A DNA stretch of 50,168 bases from Anaerolinea sp. (GCA_029975055.1 JARKPU010000052.1:1-50168); one strand, 5' to 3'. Counted from the stretch's first letter, positions 7,849-15,173 are shown. Notes: generated by a model from the sequence alone, not told the origin. Program-made: numbers and translations.

Positions 7849-8343
7849 ATGAGCAGCATGGATGATCTCAAGAATGCGTTTGCCGGAGAGTCGCAGGCGC
7901 GCAGCAAATACCTTGCCTTTGCCCGCAAGGCAGATGAAGAAGGTTTCCCCCAGGTGGCGCGGCTGTTCCGCGCGGCGGCCGAAGCAGAAGGCGTGCATGC
8001 CTACAATCACCTGCGCGCGATGGACGGCATCGGATCCACCGCGGAGAACCTGCAAACGGCCATCTCCGGCGAGAATTACGAGGTGACGTCCATGTACCCG
8101 CCGATGATCGCAGAGGCGAAAGCCGCCGGGAACCGCCGTGCGCAGGCCACCTTCCAGTTTGCGATTGAGGTCGAGCAGACCCATGAGGCGCTCTACCGCG
8201 AGGCCCTCGCGCTGCTTGGGCAACCCGAAGAAGCCTATGACTACTACGTCTGCCCGGTGTGCGGGCATACCCATAAGCGCAGCGCGCCCGACCGCTGCCC
8301 GGTGTGCGGCACCGCGGGGAGCAAATTCCTCAAAGTGCAGTGA
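7849..8343 (+). CDS. Rubrerythrin
   Basis: Non-haem iron protein that reduces hydrogen peroxide in anaerobes and microaerophiles, in the cytoplasm. The N-terminal four-helix domain has the diiron glutamates (AGESQARSKY, RAAAEAEGVHAYNH, VEQTHEALY), and the C-terminus is a rubredoxin-like Fe(Cys)4 knuckle: CPVCGHTHKRSAPDRCPVCG. The protein is 164 residues from the ATG at 7849. GGAGG at 7838-7842 lies six bases upstream, which favours this start over in-frame ATGs at 7843 or 7858. It is monocistronic: the epimerase gene diverges from it and a hairpin terminator follows its stop. The presence of rubrerythrin suggests an oxygen-sensitive lifestyle. Confidence 0.93.
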   Translation: MSSMDDLKNAFAGESQARSKYLAFARKADEEGFPQVARLFRAAAEAEGVHAYNHLRAMDGIGSTAENLQTAISGENYEVTSMYPPMIAEAKAAGNRRAQATFQFAIEVEQTHEALYREALALLGQPEEAYDYYVCPVCGHTHKRSAPDRCPVCGTAGSKFLKVQ

Positions 8344-8363
8344 TTCGCCCGGTTTGGAACCAG

Positions 8364-8390
8364 AAGGCCGCCTTACCCAGGCGGCCTTTT
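8364..8390. terminator. Bidirectional terminator between rubrerythrin and tpiA
   Basis: AAGGCCGCC (8364-8372) and GGCGGCCTT (8380-8388) form a perfect 9-bp stem with loop TTACCCA, extended outwards by AACCA and TGGTT. A T-run follows on the plus strand. It lies between two convergent genes. Confidence 0.85.
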
Positions 8391-8416
8391 GGTTGATTGG
8401 AGGGCTTCTATCTGGC

Positions 8417-9181
8417 TCACCCGCGCGCGGCGGCGGCCTTGACGATGGCGATAAAATCGGGGGCCTTCAGGCTGGCTCCGCCGACCAGCGCACCGTCGAT
8501 ATCCGGCATGGAGAAGAGTTCGGCGGCGTTCTTGGCGTTCACCGACCCGCCGTATTGGATGCGAATGGCCTGCGCCACCGGCTCGCCGAACAACTCGCGC
8601 AGCACCGGGCGCACCACCCCGGCATGCACGGCCTGGGCCTGCTCGGAGGTGGCCGCGCGCCCTGTGCCGATGGCCCACACCGGCTCGTAGGCAATGACCA
8701 CCCTGGCGGCCTGCTCAGGGGTCAGCCCTTCCAGGCCGAGGCGAGTCTGGCGGGTGACGACTTCGGCAGTGCGGCCGGCTTCGTTTTCGGCCAGAGTCTC
8801 GCCCACGCACAGGATCGGCGTCAGCCCAACTGCCAGGGCAGCCTTGACCTTCTTGTTGACCGTCTCATCGGTCTCGAAGAAGTAGGCGCGCCGCTCGGAA
8901 TGGCCCAGGATGACATACTGGCAGAACTCGGCCACCATTTTGGGGGCCACTTCGCCGGTGAAGGCGCCGGAGGCCTCCCAGTGCATGTTCTGCGCGCCCA
9001 GGCCGATTCCCGTGCCGGCCAGCATGTTGGAGAGCGAGACCAGGTAGGGGAAAGGCGGGCAGACGGCGCGCTCGACGGCGGTGATGGATTGCAGTTCGGG
9101 CAGCAATTCGGCCACCAGCAGGCGGGCCTCCTCGCCGGTCTTATTCATCTTCCAGTTTCCAGCTACAAAGGGTTTGCGCAT
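8417..9181 (-). CDS. tpiA: Triosephosphate isomerase
   Basis: Interconverts dihydroxyacetone phosphate and glyceraldehyde 3-phosphate in glycolysis and gluconeogenesis. All catalytic elements are present: N-K in AGNWKMN at the N-terminus, the catalytic histidine in ILGHSERR, the catalytic glutamate in IAYEPVWAIGTG, and the phosphate loops IQYGGSV and GALVGGASL. 254 residues is the normal length. The ATG at 9181 is preceded on this strand by GAGGAAC. A TATAAT box (9220-9225, minus strand) lies about 40 bp upstream and would give a short conventional leader. The gene diverges from the sulfur operon, with 215 bp between the starts. Confidence 0.97.
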   Translation of the reverse strand: MRKPFVAGNWKMNKTGEEARLLVAELLPELQSITAVERAVCPPFPYLVSLSNMLAGTGIGLGAQNMHWEASGAFTGEVAPKMVAEFCQYVILGHSERRAYFFETDETVNKKVKAALAVGLTPILCVGETLAENEAGRTAEVVTRQTRLGLEGLTPEQAARVVIAYEPVWAIGTGRAATSEQAQAVHAGVVRPVLRELFGEPVAQAIRIQYGGSVNAKNAAELFSMPDIDGALVGGASLKAPDFIAIVKAAAARG

Positions 9182-9219
9182 AAGTTCCTCGTCGGGGGGG
9201 GTGTCATTGAAACGCGTTG

Positions 9220-9225
9220 ATTATA
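9220..9225 (-). promoter_or_regulatory. TATAAT box of tpiA
   Basis: GGTATAATC on the minus strand, 39-44 bp before the tpiA ATG. This spacing gives a normal leader with a ribosome binding site (GAGGAA). Confidence 0.5.
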
Positions 9226-9310
9226 CCGTGATTGGCCGCGGTGGAGGCCGTTCGCGGACGGGATACTTGCTTCTAAATTGGGGGCGGCGATGCAATGTCA
9301 CCTTCACTTC

Positions 9311-9324
9311 GTGATTTTTATCAC
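9311..9324. promoter_or_regulatory. CRP/FNR-like palindrome upstream of the sulfur operon
   Basis: GTGAT-TTTT-ATCAC is a perfect 14-bp inverted repeat. Read as GTGA-N6-TCAC it fits the half sites of CRP-family regulators, and it differs from the FNR consensus TTGAT-N4-ATCAA only in the outer base of each arm. It is 73-86 bp before the ArsR start, a position usual for activators. Confidence 0.5.
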
Positions 9325-9357
9325 TATCTAGGCCCTTCGCGGCGGCGTATCATATCA

Positions 9358-9373
9358 ACATATGCGGATATGT
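9358..9373. promoter_or_regulatory. Probable ArsR-type operator
   Basis: ACATAT-GCGG-ATATGT is a perfect 6+6 inverted repeat 23-38 bp before the ArsR start, followed by a further CATATA. AT-rich imperfect or perfect palindromes of this type near the promoter are typical sites for ArsR/SmtB repressors that regulate their own operon. Binding is inferred. Confidence 0.55.
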
Positions 9374-9396
9374 GCATATAAGAAAAGGCGGAATTG

Positions 9397-9744
9397 ATGA
9401 TCAGTCAAACCCTTACCCAGGAAATCACCAATCTGCATGCCGATATTTGCTCCGCCCTGGCCGACTCGAAGCGGATTCTTATCCTCTACGCTTTACACGA
9501 GAGGCCGTGCAACGTGAGCACCCTGGCCGAGGAATTGGGCATCAGCCAATCGGCGTCTTCGCGTCACCTGAACCTGTTGCGCGAACGCGGCATCGTCTCG
9601 GCGCAGCGCGACGGGCAATCGGTCATCTATTCGCTGGCCGACGGGCGCATCATCCAGGCGCTGGACTTGCTGCGCGCCGTTTTGACCAGCAAGATCAACA
9701 ACCAGGCTGCCCTGGTCAACCCGGAAATCAAAGCAGAAGCTTGA
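9397..9744 (+). CDS. ArsR-family transcriptional regulator of the sulfur operon
   Basis: Small winged-helix repressor of 115 residues. The HTH is readable as STLAEELGISQSASSRHLNLL (first 20 residues shown by S41 to L60 approximately), followed by the wing RGIVSAQRDGQSVIYSL. The metal motif ELCVCDL of classical ArsR is absent. Two cysteines are present, C18 and C38, which leaves room for a thiol or persulfide switch as in the sulfide sensors SqrR and BigR, though the positions are not the same. Start: ATG 9397 after AGGCGG; a TTG three bases earlier is possible. sqr follows 11 bp after the stop. Gene context (SQR, TusE, DsrE2) suggests sulfide or polysulfide sensing; this is inference. Confidence 0.85.
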   Translation: MISQTLTQEITNLHADICSALADSKRILILYALHERPCNVSTLAEELGISQSASSRHLNLLRERGIVSAQRDGQSVIYSLADGRIIQALDLLRAVLTSKINNQAALVNPEIKAEA

Positions 9745-9755
9745 GGGAGTTTGCC

Positions 9756-10988
9756 ATGAAAAAACTTGTCATCTTAGGGGCAGGCACTGCCGGCACGATG
9801 GTCGCCAGCCGGTTGAGCCGGATTTTGGACTCGAAGGACTGGCTGATCACGATGGTTGACCAGGACCCCGTGCATTATTACCAGCCCGGTTTCCTGTTCA
9901 TGCCCTTCGGCGTTTATGAGAAGAAGGATGTGATCAAGCCGAAGGAGGAGTTTATCCCGGCGAATGTCAGGCTGGTGATGTCGAAGATCGAATTGATCGA
10001 GCCGGAGCACAACCTGGTGCGCCTGGCCGATGGCAACCTGCTGCCTTATGACTTTCTGGTGATCGCCACCGGCGCCGATATTCACCCCGAAGAGACGCCC
10101 GGCCTCGCCGAACACGAATGGGGCAGGTCGATCCACACCTTCTATTCCTTCGAAGGCGCCGCAAAGCTGGCCGATCACCTGCGCACCTGGCAGGGAGGCC
10201 GGCTGGTGGTGAACGTGGTGGAGAACCCCATCAAATGCCCGGTGGCCCCGCTGGAGTTCCTCATGCTGGCCGATTGGTACTTCACCCAGCGCGGCATGCG
10301 CGACCGCGTGGAACTCATCTATGCCACGCCGCTGCCGGGGGCCTTCACCAAGCCGATCGCGGCGAAGATGCTCGGCGAGATGCTCGAAGAGAAGCGCATT
10401 CGCGTGGAGCCGGAATTTATGATCGAGCGCGCCGACCCGGACGCGAAGAAGATCATCTCTTACGACGAGCGCGAGGTGGAATATGACCTGCTGGTGAGCG
10501 TGCCGCTCAACAAGGGCGCCGACGTGGTGGGCAGGTCGGGGCTGGGCGATGAGCTCAACTTCTCGCCGGTCAACAAGCACACCTTCCTCTCGGATAAATT
10601 CGATAACATCTTTGTCCTGGGCGACGCGAGCAACGCGCCGGCCTCCAAGGCGGGCTCGGTGGCGCATTTCGCGGTGGATCTGTTCAGCGAGAATTTCCTG
10701 CGCCACGTGGAAGGGAAAGAAATGCACGCGCTGTTCGACGGGCACGCCAACTGCTTCGTCGAATCGGGCTTCGGCAAGGGTGTGTTGATCGACTTCAACT
10801 ACACCCAGGAACCGCTCCCCGGGCGCTACCCTGTGCCGGTGATCGGGCCGTTCTCTTTGCTGCAAGAATCGCGCATCAACCACCTGGGCAAGCTGGCTTT
10901 CCGCTGGATGTACTGGAACCTGCTCCTGCGCGGGCACAAAGTTCCGCTGCCGGCCAACATGAGCATGGCCGGAAAATGGAAGAATTAA
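9756..10988 (+). CDS. Sulfide:quinone oxidoreductase-like flavoprotein
   Basis: FAD-dependent oxidoreductase of 410 residues in the SQR/flavocytochrome c sulfide dehydrogenase superfamily; SQR oxidises sulfide to polysulfide and reduces membrane quinone. The dinucleotide motif GAGTAGTMVASRL opens the protein; the flavin-binding ATG is at VIATGAD and the second FAD motif is NIFVLGDASN. Only two cysteines exist, C161 in NPIKCPVAPLEF and C333 in HANCFVESG, matching the two redox cysteines expected of an SQR. A C-terminal amphipathic part (RWMYWNLLLRG) could dock to the membrane. Start ATG 9756 follows GAGGGAG. It sits between the ArsR gene and TusE. The substrate is inferred from cysteines and context; other sulfur substrates remain possible. 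Confidence 0.82.
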   Translation: MKKLVILGAGTAGTMVASRLSRILDSKDWLITMVDQDPVHYYQPGFLFMPFGVYEKKDVIKPKEEFIPANVRLVMSKIELIEPEHNLVRLADGNLLPYDFLVIATGADIHPEETPGLAEHEWGRSIHTFYSFEGAAKLADHLRTWQGGRLVVNVVENPIKCPVAPLEFLMLADWYFTQRGMRDRVELIYATPLPGAFTKPIAAKMLGEMLEEKRIRVEPEFMIERADPDAKKIISYDEREVEYDLLVSVPLNKGADVVGRSGLGDELNFSPVNKHTFLSDKFDNIFVLGDASNAPASKAGSVAHFAVDLFSENFLRHVEGKEMHALFDGHANCFVESGFGKGVLIDFNYTQEPLPGRYPVPVIGPFSLLQESRINHLGKLAFRWMYWNLLLRGHKVPLPANMSMAGKWKN

Positions 10989-11048
10989 CCTGGCCGGCTG
11001 CAAAGCCCGGCAGGCTGGAATGATTTCAACCGATTTTTGGAGGCAAAA

Positions 11049-11366
11049 ATGGCAACACGTGTAATCGCTGGAAAGACCGTTCAGGTCAACGACGAAGGCT
11101 TCATGACGGACCCGTCCGAGTGGACGAAGGAAATCGCCGTGGAGTATGCCAAAGAAGAAGGCATCGCCGAATTGACAGCCGATCACTGGAAGATCATCGA
11201 ATTCTGCCGGCAATCGGCGGCCACGAGCGGCAAAGCGCCCACATTGCGCACCATTACCGCCGGCACGGGCGTATCGACGAAGGAACTGTTCACGCTCTTC
11301 CCGAAGGGCCCGGCCAAGAAGGTCGCCAAAATCTCGGGGTTGGGCAAGCCGGAAGGCTGCGTTTAA
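11049..11366 (+). CDS. TusE/DsrC-family sulfur carrier (single-cysteine type)
   Basis: Sulfur-relay protein of 105 residues. The family features are VNDEGFMTDPSEWTKEIA at the N-terminus, HWKIIEFCRQ, and the C-terminal LFPKGPAKKVAKISGLGKPE followed by the penultimate cysteine C104. In DsrC a second cysteine sits ten or eleven residues before the last; here the equivalent position is alanine (KKVAKIS), as in TusE, where it is threonine. So it is the TusE-like form that carries one persulfide and cannot form the DsrC intramolecular trisulfide. Start ATG 11049 has GGAGG five bases upstream. It lies 60 bp after sqr and 42 bp before the DsrE2-like gene, which suggests sulfur passes between these partners. 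Confidence 0.9.
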   Translation: MATRVIAGKTVQVNDEGFMTDPSEWTKEIAVEYAKEEGIAELTADHWKIIEFCRQSAATSGKAPTLRTITAGTGVSTKELFTLFPKGPAKKVAKISGLGKPEGCV

Positions 11367-11408
11367 TCCGCCTCGGAAATACACAACCAACGATCAGGAG
11401 ACCTGAAA

Positions 11409-11912
11409 ATGTCAGACGAAACCCGCAAAGTTGCATTTATCTGCTCGAAGGGCACGCTGGATATGGCGTACCCGGCGCTGGTGATGGGCTGGGCCGCCCT
11501 GGGAAACGGCATCGATGTGACGATCTTCTTCACCTTCTGGGGGCTGGATATCATCAATAAAGCCCGCGTTGACCACCTGGAGCTTGCGCCGGTGGCCAAC
11601 ACGAGCATGAAGATGAGCATGATGGGCATCAAAACCGGCAACCTGGGCATCCCCAACCTGCTGGGTGTGCTGCCGGGCATGACCGCTTTTGCCACCAGCC
11701 TGATGAAGAACAAGATGAAAGGCCTGGAAGTTCCGCCGGTGCGCGAATACCTGCAGATGCTGGTCGATGCCGGAGCCAAGCTGTATGCCTGCAAGATGTC
11801 GGTGGATATGATGGGCCTGAAGAAAGAGGATTTCGTTGACGGTGTGCTGGATATCGTCACCGCAGGCGACTTCATGGATATGACTGAAGGCGCGCAGATT
11901 ATCTTCATCTAA
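11409..11912 (+). CDS. DsrE2-like sulfurtransferase (DsrE/DsrF/DrsH family)
   Basis: 167-residue protein of the DsrE fold. It has the family start KVAFICSKGTLDMAYPALV with C12, the segment TIFFTFWGLDII typical of the DsrE2 branch, and the candidate active cysteine C128 in AKLYACKMSVDMMGL. DsrE proteins take and pass persulfide sulfur in relays with TusA and TusE/DsrC. The hydrophobic middle (LGIPNLLGVLPGMTAFATS) is characteristic of DsrE2 and may touch the membrane. An AGGAGA ribosome binding site precedes ATG 11409. It is the last gene of the arsR-sqr-tusE-dsrE2 set; two hairpins follow the stop. No tusA is seen in the window. Confidence 0.88.
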   Translation: MSDETRKVAFICSKGTLDMAYPALVMGWAALGNGIDVTIFFTFWGLDIINKARVDHLELAPVANTSMKMSMMGIKTGNLGIPNLLGVLPGMTAFATSLMKNKMKGLEVPPVREYLQMLVDAGAKLYACKMSVDMMGLKKEDFVDGVLDIVTAGDFMDMTEGAQIIFI

Positions 11913-11940
11913 CCCGGCGCGGATCGTGTAGGTCTTTCTC

Positions 11941-11990
11941 TGTAAATTGTGGGACTTGTCCCGCAATTTGCAGGAAAGCTGAAACACGTT
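11941..11990 (+). repeat. Small hairpin repeat, copy 2 (after the DsrE2 gene)
   Basis: TGTAAATTGTGGGAC (11941-11955) pairs over its whole length with GTCCCGCAATTTGCA (11958-11972) if two G-U pairs are allowed. It is the better-preserved partner of the element at 1534-1583 and likewise follows a gene end by about 28 bp. Confidence 0.7.
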
Positions 11991-12021
11991 CCTGGCGCGG
12001 TCAGAGAGTATGCCAGAAGAG

Positions 12022-12048
12022 CATGGCGGGCGCAACGCGCCCGCCATG
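12022..12048. terminator. Strong 12-bp hairpin after the sulfur operon
   Basis: CATGGCGGGCGC (12022-12033) and GCGCCCGCCATG (12037-12048) are perfect reverse complements around AAC. No T-run follows, so it may be a structural or dispersed repeat; position favours a role in ending the sulfur operon transcript. Confidence 0.5.
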
Positions 12049-12081
12049 TTGATTCCGGGGCCGCAATCCGGGCGGTGCGGA

Positions 12082-12087
12082 TATAAT
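12082..12087 (+). promoter_or_regulatory. TATAAT box 6 nt before the lipoprotein ATG
   Basis: Perfect TATAAT with six bases (AGAGCC) to the ATG at 12094; no ribosome binding site. This fits a leaderless transcript. Confidence 0.6.
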
Positions 12088-12093
12088 AGAGCC

Positions 12094-13062
12094 ATGAACC
12101 TTCACCGCCGCCTTGCTCTCATCTTCCTCCCTTTGTTGTTGATGGCCTGCGCCCTGGGTGAACTGGCTGGCTCGCCGCAGAAGGCCCCCATCCCTGGGCA
12201 GCCCGGCGACCTGACGCTGGAGCTTGCTCCCAGCGGCCCGGCGGCCTACCGCGCGCAGATGACCCTGCGCTTCACGGGGCAAGACCGCCAGGCAACCCTC
12301 ACCCTGAGCGATGAATGGGATTCCTCTGCGGGGGCCCGGCACCTGCTGGCAAAGACCGAGCTGAGCAACGAGCCGCCGGCTTCCTTCGAGCTCTACCGCC
12401 TGGGCGACCAGGCCTTTCTGGTCTCCACCGAGGTTGGCAGCCAGGCCGGCTGTATGCGCCTGGATAACCCCCAGGCAAGCGCGCAGATGCCGCTGAGGAT
12501 GGTGGATATCTTCACTTCCATCCGGCGCGGCGACCTGGTGCAGAGCGGCGAGACGGTGAACGGGATCACCGCCGACCATTACGCCCTGGCCGAGGCCGCG
12601 TTGGGGCTTGGAACGGCCACCGGCTGGAGCGGCGATGTGTGGGTGGCGCAGCCGGGCGGGTATGTGGTGCGCTTCAGCGGTTCGGCCGAGGCGGAGACGG
12701 CCCTCACCGGCCAGGCGGGCAGCGGGCGGCTGGAGTGGGATTACCAGGTCTTCACCCAGGGCCTTGCGCCGGCCGCTCTGCCTGAAGACTGCGCCGGAAT
12801 TGCCTCCGGCGGGCTGCCCATTCCCGAAGGGGCGCAGAATGTAATGCAGGTGGGCGCGCTGGTCAGCTTCGACAGCCCGCAGGGGGCGGCCGAGATGGTG
12901 GAATATTACCGCCAGGTGCTTCCCACCGCCGGCTGGGCGATCGACGAAGAAAGCGGGACGGACAGCCTGTTCACGCTTGGCGCTTCGATGGGCGAGCGCG
13001 CCGTACAGGTGGCCATCACCGCCCGCGAGCAGGGCTGCGGGGTGACGATCAACGAAAAGTAA
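12094..13062 (+). CDS. Putative lipoprotein of unknown function
   Basis: Exported lipoprotein of 322 residues. The signal peptide has basic residues (HRR), a hydrophobic stretch and the lipobox LLMAC, with C19 as the lipidated cysteine. The mature part is beta-rich with no motif I recognise. The central part reads like a LolA/LppX-type sequence (DIFTSIRRGDLVQSGETVNG, VWVAQPGGYVVRF), and the C-terminal segment from about residue 235 (PIPEGAQNVMQVGALVSFDS, EMVEYYRQVLPTAGW) resembles a small domain common in Chloroflexota lipoproteins. The start at 12094 is fixed by the signal peptide and by TATAAT six bases upstream. It may stand alone or be read through into the aminotransferase gene 14 bp later. 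Function unknown. Confidence 0.8.
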   Translation: MNLHRRLALIFLPLLLMACALGELAGSPQKAPIPGQPGDLTLELAPSGPAAYRAQMTLRFTGQDRQATLTLSDEWDSSAGARHLLAKTELSNEPPASFELYRLGDQAFLVSTEVGSQAGCMRLDNPQASAQMPLRMVDIFTSIRRGDLVQSGETVNGITADHYALAEAALGLGTATGWSGDVWVAQPGGYVVRFSGSAEAETALTGQAGSGRLEWDYQVFTQGLAPAALPEDCAGIASGGLPIPEGAQNVMQVGALVSFDSPQGAAEMVEYYRQVLPTAGWAIDEESGTDSLFTLGASMGERAVQVAITAREQGCGVTINEK

Positions 13063-13064
13063 AT

Positions 13065-13070
13065 TAGAAT
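13065..13070 (+). promoter_or_regulatory. TAGAAT box 6 nt before the aminotransferase ATG
   Basis: TAGAAT then CGAGCC then ATG 13077, the same geometry as at 351 and 12094. It overlaps the region directly after the preceding stop, so a separate leaderless mRNA is possible despite the tight gene spacing. Confidence 0.45.
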
Positions 13071-13076
13071 CGAGCC

Positions 13077-14261
13077 ATGTCGAACATAACTCTGCCTGTT
13101 GTGCCAATGTCTTCGCCAGACCTGACGGACGCCGAACGCGAGGCGGTCCTTTCGGTGCTGAACACACCCAACCTGAGCATGGGCCCGTATATCGAGGCGT
13201 TCGAAAGCGCCTTGCGCGCCTTCACCGGCGCAAAGCACGCCATCGGCGTCAGCTCCGGCACGGCCGGGCTGCACCTGTGCGTGCGCGCGGCGGGCATTCA
13301 GGCGGGAGACTGGGTGATCACCACGCCATTCTCGTTCGTCGCCTCGACGAATGTGCTCCTGTATGAACAGGCCGTGCCGGTGTTTGTGGATGTTGACCCG
13401 CGCACGGGCAACATCGACCCCGCCCAGGCCGCCGAGACCGCCGCCGACCTGGCGCGAGGCGGAGCGGCGGCGCGCCGCCGGCTGCCGCGCAAAGGGTGCG
13501 CTCCAGGCGGGCGTTTGAAGGCCCTCCTGCCGGTGGATGTGTTTGGGCAGCCGGCCGACATGGACGCGCTGCGCGACATCAGCGACCATTATGACCTGGC
13601 GCTGATCGAAGACGCCTGCGAAGCCCTCGGCGCCGAGTACAGGCAGCGCAAAGCCGGCACGCTGGGCGACTACGGCGTTTTTGCTTTCTACCCGAACAAG
13701 CAAATCACCACCGGCGAGGGCGGGCTGGTGGTGACCGATGACGATGAGGCCGCCGGGTTGATGCGCGCGCTGCGCAACCAGGGCCGCGCCCCCGGCGACA
13801 CGTGGCTCTCGCACACCTACCTGGGGTATAACTACCGGCTCGACGAAATGAGCGCCGCGCTGGGCGTGGCGCAGATGAGCCGCATTGAGGGTTTGCTCGC
13901 GGCGCGCGAGCGGGTGGCGGGGTGGTATGCCGAACGGCTGGCCGAAATCGCCGCGCTGGAGGTGCCGTTTGTGGCCCCCGATACCACCCGCTCCAGCTGG
14001 TTTGTTTATGTCATCCGCCTGCGGCCCGGCGTTGACCGGCAGAAGGTGGCCGAACGCCTGGCCGAGCGGGGCATTCCCGTGCGCCCGTACTTCCTGCCCA
14101 TCCATTTGCAGCCGTATATGGTCGAGCGGTTTGGCTTCCAGCCGGGCGATTTCCCCGTCACCGAAGACCTGGGCGCGCGCGGGCTGGCGCTGCCTTTCTC
14201 TGGCAAGATGGATGAAGGGCAGGTGGAGCGCGTGTGCCGCGCCCTGCAGGCGGCGCTTTAG
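13077..14261 (+). CDS. DegT/DnrJ/EryC1/StrS-family aminotransferase
   Basis: PLP enzyme of 394 residues that most likely transfers an amino group to a keto-sugar nucleotide for surface glycans. The family motifs are present: GVSSGTAGLHLCVRA (PLP phosphate), PFSFVASTNVL, VDVFGQPADM, EDACEALGAEY, and the PLP lysine K208 in FAFYPNKQITTGEGG; the C-terminal part contains GYNYRLDEMSAALG. Between NIDPAQAAETAADL and KALLPVDVFGQ there is an extra Arg/Ala-rich stretch (about residues 127-147) compared with the usual family pattern; its DNA holds a perfect 16-bp palindrome. Start ATG 13077 is set by the conserved beginning and a TAGAAT box. The true sugar substrate is not readable. Confidence 0.88.
   Translation: MSNITLPVVPMSSPDLTDAEREAVLSVLNTPNLSMGPYIEAFESALRAFTGAKHAIGVSSGTAGLHLCVRAAGIQAGDWVITTPFSFVASTNVLLYEQAVPVFVDVDPRTGNIDPAQAAETAADLARGGAAARRRLPRKGCAPGGRLKALLPVDVFGQPADMDALRDISDHYDLALIEDACEALGAEYRQRKAGTLGDYGVFAFYPNKQITTGEGGLVVTDDDEAAGLMRALRNQGRAPGDTWLSHTYLGYNYRLDEMSAALGVAQMSRIEGLLAARERVAGWYAERLAEIAALEVPFVAPDTTRSSWFVYVIRLRPGVDRQKVAERLAERGIPVRPYFLPIHLQPYMVERFGFQPGDFPVTEDLGARGLALPFSGKMDEGQVERVCRALQAAL
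13465..13480. repeat. Perfect 16-bp palindrome inside the aminotransferase gene
   Basis: CGGCGGCGCGCCGCCG is its own reverse complement. It lies within the extra low-complexity coding stretch that interrupts the usual DegT-family spacing, as though a small palindromic element had inserted in frame. Confidence 0.6.
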
Positions 14262-14267
14262 GGCCTT

Positions 14268-15173
14268 ATGCTTGCCGCTACCGCCTTCGCCCCGCCCCGC
14301 CGCCGTGGAGTCATCGTCCATGCGGCCGGAGTGTTCATCTTTGGGGCGCTCTGCGCCGCCTGCCTGTTGATAGGCCTGCGCCAGTCGGTGGGCGCGTATT
14401 TTGTTTTGCTCATGCTCCTCTCGTTAGTCTTCCTGGCGCCGCTTCTGCTCTTCCTCTACCGGGGTTATGCCCTTTTACGCGCCCGTTACGTGCTCGAACG
14501 CGAGGGATTGCGCCTGCGCTGGGGCCTGCGCGCCGAGGATATTCCCATCTACCGGGTGGAGTGGGTGCGCCGCGCCGCAGACCTGCCATACCCTTTGCCG
14601 CAGCCCTTGCTGCGCTGGCCCGGCGGGTTGCTGGGGACCGTTCAGGTGCGCGACCTGGGCCCCGTGGAATACATGGCCGCCGAGATGCGCACCCTCCTGC
14701 TCGTGGCGACTCCGAATAAGGTTTTCGCCATCTCGCCCGCCGACCCCGAGGCCTTCTTGCGCGCCTTTCGCGGCACCATCGAGCTGGGCAGCATCGACCC
14801 GCTCGATTCGGTCTCGGTACAGCCGGCGGCTTATCTGCAAAGCGTGTGGAAGGACCGCGCCGCGCGCCGGCTGATGGGCACGGGCGTGGGGCTGGTGCTG
14901 CTGCTCTTCGTTGCCATCAGTTTGGCGATCCCAGGGCGGGTGGAAAGCGGGGTGTCGCTGGGCTACACACCGGAGGGGGCGCGGCTGCCCCCCGTGCCCG
15001 CCGAGCAGATGCTGCTCCTGGCCGTGCTGGGGGCCTTCGCTACCAGCGCCGACCTGGTGGGCGGGTTGTTCTTCTACCGCCAGCCGGGCGGAAGGGAGGC
15101 GGCCTACCTCTTGTGGGCGGCCGGGGTGGTGGCCCCGCTGCTGCTGCTCATCGCCGCGTGGATGATGCTGTGA
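14268..15173 (+). CDS. Membrane protein with a PH-like domain between membrane segments
   Basis: 301-residue membrane protein. Two hydrophobic helices (about 18-40 and 45-67) are followed by a soluble stretch of about 130 residues, beginning YVLEREGLRLRWGLRAEDIPI and including YRVEWVRRA and KVFAISPADPEAFL; this pattern resembles bacterial PH domains. At least three further helices follow (about 204-224, 245-262, 275-300). The gene starts six bases after the aminotransferase stop, so the two are probably co-transcribed. I recognise no catalytic motif. Function unknown; a scaffold or envelope role is only a guess. Confidence 0.75.
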   Translation: MLAATAFAPPRRRGVIVHAAGVFIFGALCAACLLIGLRQSVGAYFVLLMLLSLVFLAPLLLFLYRGYALLRARYVLEREGLRLRWGLRAEDIPIYRVEWVRRAADLPYPLPQPLLRWPGGLLGTVQVRDLGPVEYMAAEMRTLLLVATPNKVFAISPADPEAFLRAFRGTIELGSIDPLDSVSVQPAAYLQSVWKDRAARRLMGTGVGLVLLLFVAISLAIPGRVESGVSLGYTPEGARLPPVPAEQMLLLAVLGAFATSADLVGGLFFYRQPGGREAAYLLWAAGVVAPLLLLIAAWMML

